The notes below the pieces were generated by a model. The model was not told where the DNA came from and did not search any database. It saw only the letters and a program-made list of their open reading frames with translations. Shown piece after piece: positions 63,991 through 64,000 of a DNA stretch of 64,000 nt. The translations under genes and the position numbers were made by a program. The DNA is from Woeseiaceae bacterium (GTDB lineage Bacteria; Pseudomonadota; Gammaproteobacteria; Steroidobacterales; Woeseiaceae), in assembly GCA_021773075.1 (NCBI GenBank), contig JAJFKT010000026.1, positions 744,356 to 808,355 of the forward strand, in the 5' to 3' direction. Each line of letters starts with the position of its first letter. The stretch's first letter is position 1.

Positions 63991-64000
63991 TGCTTCGAAT

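Noticed and set aside
1..64000. CRISPR arrays, tRNA or rRNA genes, insertion sequences
   Set aside because: No regularly spaced repeats, no cloverleaf-like sequence and no transposase or integrase was found on reading both strands.

Overview
The window looks like a Gammaproteobacterium of moderate G+C content, free-living or surface-attached. This placement is an inference from protein families and frequent GTG/TTG starts; no rRNA or tRNA gene is present to test it. About 51 protein-coding genes are packed tightly, many sharing ATGA, GTGA or TTGA stop/start overlaps. Nearly all belong to one very large extracellular-polysaccharide locus of about 57 kb. I see no insertion sequence, integrase, CRISPR array, tRNA or rRNA.

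Layout. (1) 1-6845: signalling genes: a two-component-propeller/PAS/GGDEF/EAL protein cut by the window edge, an HDOD protein, a J-domain protein with a zinc-ribbon-like centre and a PilZ-like tail, and an unrecognised 430-residue protein. (2) 6905-22667: a Wzx/Wzy-type exopolysaccharide module: Wzi-family protein, a giant SLBB export protein, a Wzz-like protein, a kinase-methyltransferase fusion, flippase, polymerase, glycosyltransferases, methyltransferases, an unusual sugar-phosphate transferase and a WecG/TagA-type transferase. Much of this stretch reads AT-richer than its surroundings. (3) 22810-32769: nucleotide-sugar supply: GDP-fucose (gmd, fcl), dTDP-rhamnose last two steps (rfbC, rfbD), a WecA-like initiator, UDP-glucose dehydrogenase, manC, manB and wecB. 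(4) 32866-43744: a compact exosortase A (XrtA/EpsH) exopolysaccharide core: VanZ-like protein, EpsB-type initiator, PrsK kinase, EpsE-like export lipoprotein, chain-length protein, tyrosine autokinase, outer-membrane barrel and an XrtA-EpsI fusion. (5) 43745-62982: a second assembly and modification set: glycosyltransferases, acyltransferases, a PIG-L deacetylase, a NodB deacetylase, a second polymerase, a second flippase and a Tat-exported protein of possible polysaccharide-lyase type. (6) 62984-64000: a surface lipoprotein on the minus strand, preceded by two tandem cyclic-di-GMP-I (GEMM) riboswitch aptamers.

How the parts fit. Sugar precursors from region 3 feed three different initiating phosphotransferases (21200, 26365, 34036). 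There are two flippases, two polymerases, two chain-length proteins and two export proteins, so at least two polymers, or one mosaic system with duplicated parts, are probably made. Cyclic-di-GMP appears at both ends: a GGDEF/EAL enzyme and a PilZ-like protein on the left, tandem riboswitches on the right. Two perfect TGTGA-N6-TCACA palindromes lie upstream of the export lipoprotein of the XrtA core and of the Tat-exported protein, suggesting a common CRP/Clp-family regulator.

Most notable: the tandem riboswitches whose proximal aptamer contains the apparent ribosome-binding site; the paired CRP-like sites; the kinase-methyltransferase fusion resembling the logic of WbdD chain terminators; the J-domain/PilZ fusion; and an XrtA locus with PrsK but no visible PrsR and no PEP-CTERM substrate.
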